Below, in pieces: positions 52,867-56,340 of a stretch of DNA of 56,340 bases (positions within the stretch are counted from its first letter, which is position 1; each line of letters starts with the position of its first letter). Both the position numbers and the translations under genes were made by a program. Source of the DNA: Anaerolineales bacterium (GTDB lineage Bacteria; Chloroflexota; Anaerolineae; Anaerolineales; Villigracilaceae); assembly GCA_024710905.1 (NCBI GenBank), contig JANJTV010000009.1, forward strand, positions 1 to 56,340. Direction: 5' to 3'. The notes under the pieces are model-generated. The model worked only from the letters and a program-made list of their open reading frames with translations, did no database searches and was not told the DNA's origin.

Positions 52867-53223
52867 TTGGACAAAACTTTTATCAAAGACCTGCTGGTGC
52901 GCGGCATCATTGGCATCCGTGACTGGGAACGTCAGAAGACGCAGGACATCCTCATTAATATTACTGTCTTCAGCGACATGCGCCAGGCCGCCGAAACAGA
53001 TGACATTGCTTATTGCGTAGACTACAGCGCCCTGACGAAACTTGTGCAGGCGCATGCCGAGACAGCCGCCCGCCTGACGGTGGAAGCCCTGGCGCAAGAC
53101 CTGGCCGGCATCTGCCTGGCGCAAAATGGGGTACAGAAGGTGATTGTGCGGGTTGAAAAACCTGGCGCGGTGCGTTTTGCTAAATCGGTTGGCGTGGAGA
53201 TCGAACGAAGTAAAAATGACTGA
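52867..53223 (+). CDS. folB: Dihydroneopterin aldolase
   Basis: Cleaves dihydroneopterin to hydroxymethyl-dihydropterin and glycolaldehyde; also epimerises to monapterin. The 118 residues match the tunnel fold: LLVRGIIGIRDWERQKTQDI with the conserved Glu, DDIAYCVDYSALTKLV, VEALAQDLA and VIVRVEKPGA with the catalytic Lys. The start is TTG at 52867, supported by AAGGAG six bases before; no ATG is placed suitably. It overlaps the following folK-like gene by eight bases. Confidence 0.9.
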   Translation: MDKTFIKDLLVRGIIGIRDWERQKTQDILINITVFSDMRQAAETDDIAYCVDYSALTKLVQAHAETAARLTVEALAQDLAGICLAQNGVQKVIVRVEKPGAVRFAKSVGVEIERSKND

Positions 53224-53695
53224 TCTGCATCGCGCAACCCTCAGTCTTGGTTCCAATATCCATGCTGAAACCAATCTGCCAGCAGCCATGCGCTTGCTCA
53301 GTCAGGCCGGGGAGGTGCTGGTTGTTTCCAGCGTCTGGGAATCTGAGTCGGTCGGGTTTGATGGGCCGAATTTCCTGAACGCCTGTGCAATGGTCTCAAC
53401 AAACCTCCAGCCCGTTCAGTTTAAGGAGGAGATCATCCGCCCGATAGAAGCCAGCCTGGGTCGGGTACGCAATCTCGAGAAGAACGCTCCGCGCACGATT
53501 GATATAGACCTGTTGCTGATCAATGACCAGCCATTGAACACAGATTTTTGGGCTTATGCTTTTGTGGTCGTGCCGTTGGCTGAACTCCTTCCGGATTTTA
53601 TTCACCCAGTGCAGCGTCAACCACTTTCGCAAGTTGCCCGTCAGCTTCGCCAGCAGGTCTGGATCACTCCCCGGAGTGATGTCACATTGTTGTGA
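53216..53695 (+). CDS. folK: HPPK-like pyrophosphokinase, second copy
   Basis: 159 residues: LSLGSNIHAETNLPAA, the loop SVWESESVGFDGPNFLNA, and the metal signature NAPRTIDIDLLLINDQP. It differs from the 12-kb copy in the substrate loop (no PPWG) and in the HP-R-H segment, where PHPRLHERAF is replaced by TDFWAYAFVVVPL. It overlaps folB as in fused FolB-FolK enzymes. It could supply folate or act on monapterin-type pterins; no promoter of its own is seen. Confidence 0.85.
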   Translation: MTDLHRATLSLGSNIHAETNLPAAMRLLSQAGEVLVVSSVWESESVGFDGPNFLNACAMVSTNLQPVQFKEEIIRPIEASLGRVRNLEKNAPRTIDIDLLLINDQPLNTDFWAYAFVVVPLAELLPDFIHPVQRQPLSQVARQLRQQVWITPRSDVTLL

Positions 53696-53731
53696 AACCA
53701 TTTTTTAAGGATAGTGTCTAAACAAACGGGC

Positions 53732-53760
53732 TTGCAGATTCGCACCATCGGCACTATACT
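53732..53760 (+). promoter_or_regulatory. Promoter of the BMP lipoprotein gene
   Basis: TTGCAG (53732-53737), 17 bp, TATACT (53755-53760). Start near 53767 gives a leader of about 87 bases before ATG 53854. Confidence 0.7.
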
Positions 53761-53853
53761 TATTTCCCGATGTGGGTGTACAAAGTTACAGGTAACGCCA
53801 CTGTAAAAAGAATCACCCAGTTAAACCTTTACCCCTTTTCGAGGAGAAAAGAA

Positions 53854-55008
53854 ATGAAAAAGATCTACACTCTGCTCGCCGCGCTGATGGTTGCAGCCAT
53901 GCTGCTGGCCGCCTGCGCCCCCGCTGCCCCGGCCACCGAAGAAGCTCCTGCTTCCTCCGAAGCCGCTTCCTCCGAAGCCGCTTCCTCCGAAGTTGCTTCC
54001 TCTGAAGCCCCGGCTGTTGCCTTCAAGGTTGGTCAGGTGACCGACCTGGGCGGTATCGATGATGACTCCTTTAACGCCACTGCCTACAAGGGCATTGAAG
54101 AAGCCATGGCCGACTTTGGCATCGAAGGCAAGTACCTGGAATCCCAGGGCCAGTCTGACTATGCCAAGAACATCCAGCAGTTCCTGGATGAGGACACCGA
54201 CCTGATCGTGACCGTCGGCTTCCTGCTCGGTGTTGACACTGCCACGTTTGCCAAGGCCAACCCCGAAACTATGTTCGCCATCGTGGACTACTCCTACCCG
54301 GACTGCTTCGGTGATGCCGTTGAAGGTACCAGCTGTGGTTCCGCCACCGAACTGCCCAATGTTATGGGCCTGACCTTCCAGACCGACGAAGCTGGTTTCC
54401 TGGCTGGCTATGCTGCCGCTGCCAGCACCCAGACCGGCAAGGTTGCCACCTTCGGTGGTATCAACATCCCGCCCGTCACCATCTTCATGCGCGGTTTTGA
54501 AGCCGGTGTGATGTATTACAATGCCCAGAAGGGCACCAACGTGGAAGTGCTCGGTTGGAACAGCGCTGCTGCTGATGGCGCCTTCACCGGCAACTTCGAG
54601 TCCCTCGATGACGGCCGTTCCTTCGCTGAATCCTTTGTTCAGGAAGGCGCTGACATCATCATGCCCGTGGCTGGCCCGGTTGGTATTGGCTCCGTTGCTT
54701 ACTGCTTCGAAACCAGCGCCTGCAAGGTCATTGGTGTGGACTCTGACTGGGCCCTGCTCGCTGGCGAGCAGTCCAGTGTCATCCTGACCTCCGTGCTGAA
54801 GAACATCAATGTGGCCGTGTACGATACGATTGAATCTGCGGTCAATGGTGAATTTGCCGGTGGCGTCTATCTCGGCACCATCGCCAATGGCGGCGTTGGC
54901 CTGGCTGAGGTTGCTGGCGCTTCTGACGAACTGAATGCCGAACTCGAAGCCATCGCTGCTGCGATTGCCGACGGTTCCCTGACCGTCAGCGGCGTGCTGG
55001 GCGAATAA
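53854..55008 (+). CDS. BMP-family (PnrA/BmpA) nucleoside-binding lipoprotein of an ABC importer
   Basis: 384 residues: signal peptide, lipobox LLAAC with Cys 21, a Ser/Glu/Ala linker made of four 15-base repeats, then the BMP domain (VGQVTDLGGIDDDSFNATAYKG, ADFG, DLIVTVGFLLG, LTFQTDEAGFLAGYAAA). Expected to bring purine nucleosides to the ABC system whose ATPase follows. GAGGAG lies seven bases before ATG 53854; the in-frame ATG at 53770 would add 28 residues before the signal peptide and is rejected. The codon use is strongly biased, suggesting high expression. Confidence 0.92.
   Translation: MKKIYTLLAALMVAAMLLAACAPAAPATEEAPASSEAASSEAASSEVASSEAPAVAFKVGQVTDLGGIDDDSFNATAYKGIEEAMADFGIEGKYLESQGQSDYAKNIQQFLDEDTDLIVTVGFLLGVDTATFAKANPETMFAIVDYSYPDCFGDAVEGTSCGSATELPNVMGLTFQTDEAGFLAGYAAAASTQTGKVATFGGINIPPVTIFMRGFEAGVMYYNAQKGTNVEVLGWNSAAADGAFTGNFESLDDGRSFAESFVQEGADIIMPVAGPVGIGSVAYCFETSACKVIGVDSDWALLAGEQSSVILTSVLKNINVAVYDTIESAVNGEFAGGVYLGTIANGGVGLAEVAGASDELNAELEAIAAAIADGSLTVSGVLGE
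53950..54009 (+). repeat. Four tandem 15-bp repeats in the lipoprotein linker
   Basis: Units start at 53950, 53965, 53980 and 53995. Two are identical (GCTTCCTCCGAAGCC); the others differ at two and one positions. They encode a repeated Ala-Ser-Ser-Glu-Ala/Val linker between the membrane anchor and the binding domain. Confidence 0.95.
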
Positions 55009-55038
55009 TTCGTTCAGTGCAGTCAACTTGTAACACCC

Positions 55039-55079
55039 GAATGTCGGGGCTGGTAACAGCCCCGACATTCTTTTTTTTT
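55039..55079 (+). terminator. Strong terminator between BMP gene and ABC ATPase gene
   Basis: A perfect 14-bp stem (55039-55052 with 55057-55070), loop GTAA, then nine T. It should stop most transcription before the ATPase, which then needs read-through or its own promoter (possible -10 boxes TAAAAT at 55117 and 55144). Confidence 0.95.
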
Positions 55080-55212
55080 ATTCCTAAAATGTCATACAAC
55101 CTGGCGATTTGTAGGATAAAATATCGGTATTGTGTCGATTGTGTAAAATGTTGCAAGTTTCTTTCTGGAAAGACATATCAAGGTTGCTCACTGTTACAGG
55201 AGAACATCCCCG

Positions 55213-56340
55213 ATGACCAAGGTTCTGGAACTGCAAGACATTACGAAACGGTTCCCCGGTGTGCTGGCAAACGACCATATAAGTATTGATCTCAACGAGG
55301 GTGAGATTCACTGCCTGCTGGGTGAAAATGGCGCAGGGAAAACCACCTTGATGAACATCCTGTATGGCTTGTACAAACCGGATGAGGGCAAGATCACTGT
55401 TCGCGGTAATGTGGCGGAAATTCATGGCCCGAATGATGCCATTGCGCGCGGCATTGGTATGGTACACCAGCATTTTATGCTCATCCCGGTAATGACTGTG
55501 ACTGAGAATGTCATGTTGGGGGTGGAACCGACCAAAAATGGTGTTTTCCTCGATAAAGAGAAAGTCGCCGGACGCATCCGTGAAATTTCGGCCCAGTATG
55601 GCCTGGATGTTGACCCGGATGCTTACATTAAGGATTTACCCGTTGGCATCCAGCAGCGGGTTGAAATTGTTAAGGTGTTGTACCGCAATGCCGATATCCT
55701 GATCCTGGATGAACCGACCGCTGTGCTGACCCCGCAGGAAGTAGAAGGCTTGTTTAAGATCATCCATACCTTGGTGGCAGATGGCAAGTCGATTATTTTC
55801 ATTACACATAAATTAAAAGAAGTCATGGCCCTGGCGAACCGCATTACCGTATTGCGCGGCGGGCGGGTGGTGGGCAGTGCCATCCCGAGCGAGGTTTCCC
55901 CGAAAAAATTGGCAGCCTTGATGGTTGGCCGTGAAGTATTGCTGACTGCTGAAAAAGAGCCTGCTCAGCCGCAAGGTATGACCCTGCAGGTCAAAGACCT
56001 TTTTGTCGAAGATGAACGTCATAACCTGGCGGTGCAGGGGGTTTCCTTTGATGTGCGGGCCGGGGAAGTGCTGGGTGTTGCCGGGGTGCAAGGCAACGGC
56101 CAGACCGAATTGGTCTATGCCCTGACTGGTCTGTTGCCAGCCAGCGAAGGTGAAATGATCTTAAACGGGAACAACATCCGGCGGGCCAGCCCGAGGCGTA
56201 TCCTCGAAAGTGGCGTGGCTCATGTCCCTGAAGATCGCCAGCGGCATGGGCTGGTGCTTTCATTCCCTATTCATGACAATATGATCCTGTGCACGTACTA
56301 CCAGGAGCCGTTTGCCAGGGGGGTGGTGATGCAGGAGCAG
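55213..56340 (+). CDS. ABC transporter ATPase, nucleoside-importer type (partial, cut by window end)
   Basis: Double-NBD ATPase of the RbsA/NupO kind; 376 codons are inside the window. First domain: ITKRFPGVLANDHI, Walker A LLGENGAGKTT, Q-loop GMVHQHFML, signature LPVGIQQRVEIVKVL, Walker B ILILDEPTAVLT and switch FITHKLKEVM. The second domain begins at about residue 258 with the degenerate Walker A GVQGNGQTE usual for this family; PEDRQRHGLVLSF follows. AGGAGA precedes the ATG. The permease genes should lie beyond the window. Confidence 0.92.
   Translation, partial: MTKVLELQDITKRFPGVLANDHISIDLNEGEIHCLLGENGAGKTTLMNILYGLYKPDEGKITVRGNVAEIHGPNDAIARGIGMVHQHFMLIPVMTVTENVMLGVEPTKNGVFLDKEKVAGRIREISAQYGLDVDPDAYIKDLPVGIQQRVEIVKVLYRNADILILDEPTAVLTPQEVEGLFKIIHTLVADGKSIIFITHKLKEVMALANRITVLRGGRVVGSAIPSEVSPKKLAALMVGREVLLTAEKEPAQPQGMTLQVKDLFVEDERHNLAVQGVSFDVRAGEVLGVAGVQGNGQTELVYALTGLLPASEGEMILNGNNIRRASPRRILESGVAHVPEDRQRHGLVLSFPIHDNMILCTYYQEPFARGVVMQEQ

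Noticed and set aside
53770..53853. Upstream in-frame ATG for the BMP lipoprotein
   Set aside because: It would put 28 residues before the signal peptide. The downstream ATG has a good ribosome binding site seven bases away.
53821..55068. A 415-codon open frame antisense to the BMP lipoprotein gene
   Set aside because: It is a shadow of strongly biased GC3 codon use in the real gene. Its protein is Gly/His-rich without a fold, and the sense frame has a signal peptide, lipobox and BMP motifs.

Overview
The window reads as a piece of a bacterial chromosome from a moderately GC-rich member of the Chloroflexota, most likely class Anaerolineae. This rests on the style of the lipoproteins (signal peptide, Cys, then Ala/Pro/Thr/Glu-rich linker), the polyphosphate glucokinase, the SLC45-type MFS carrier, the GroEL tail without GGM repeats, the menaquinone genes, and the presence of both HutI and phenylalanine hydroxylase. 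It is inference, since no rRNA or marker phylogeny is available here. Genes are dense and mostly housekeeping or metabolic. No IS element, prophage, CRISPR array or rRNA was seen. The only RNA gene found is a tRNA-Lys(UUU). No stretch longer than about 300 bases lacks a gene.

Layout. 1-6.4 kb: DEAD-box RNA helicase; a minus-strand run of polyphosphate glucokinase, aminotransferase and sugar-nucleotidyltransferase; a divergent membrane GT2 glycosyltransferase. 6.4-12.4 kb (minus): folK-marC-folP-zinc-ribbon protein-PBP1-like protein. 12.4-18.9 kb: an NAD-dependent reductase, then minus-strand hom, suhB and a response regulator, arginase, GNAT, hutI and DUF2277. 18.9-23.1 kb: two tandem CaCA antiporters, an MFS protein and menG, with menA divergent. 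24-27.2 kb: a NitT/TauT/ThiXYZ-type ABC importer with an unknown membrane protein at its head. 27.3-32.3 kb: small envelope proteins, a two-FAS1 lipoprotein, a chagasin-like lipoprotein, a TetR-cupin pair and a MerR/GyrI regulator. 32.3-35.2 kb: ettA, an AT-rich HNH nuclease and tRNA-Lys. 35.4-42.4 kb: thioredoxin, DinB, S9 peptidase, an ABC-2 exporter, a prephenate dehydrogenase-like protein and a GIY-YIG protein. 42.4-47.2 kb: groES-groEL with a CIRCE element, and two membrane-anchored TPR paralogues. 47.3-53.7 kb: trmD, MFS, a BMP-type lipoprotein, then a pterin cluster (PCD, phenylalanine hydroxylase, PTR1/FolM-like reductase, folB, a second HPPK). 53.7-56.3 kb: BMP-family nucleoside-binding lipoprotein and the first part of its ABC ATPase, cut by the window end.

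How genes work together. The 50.5-53.7 kb cluster looks like a phenylalanine hydroxylase with its reduced-pterin supply and recycling, and it carries a second HPPK distinct from the folK in the folate operon at 12 kb. HutI, arginase and phenylalanine hydroxylase suggest amino-acid catabolism. The groE promoter sits against a CIRCE operator.

The clearest unannotated signal is transcriptional. At least nine genes lack a Shine-Dalgarno sequence and have a -10 hexamer ending exactly six bases before the ATG, which would place transcription start on the A of the start codon (leaderless mRNAs). Other points worth a look are a PBP1-like protein whose transpeptidase motifs are all altered, a 27-bp perfect palindrome on the TetR promoter, a MerR-type 19-bp-spacer promoter driving a leaderless merR gene, and an AT-rich HNH nuclease beside the tRNA.
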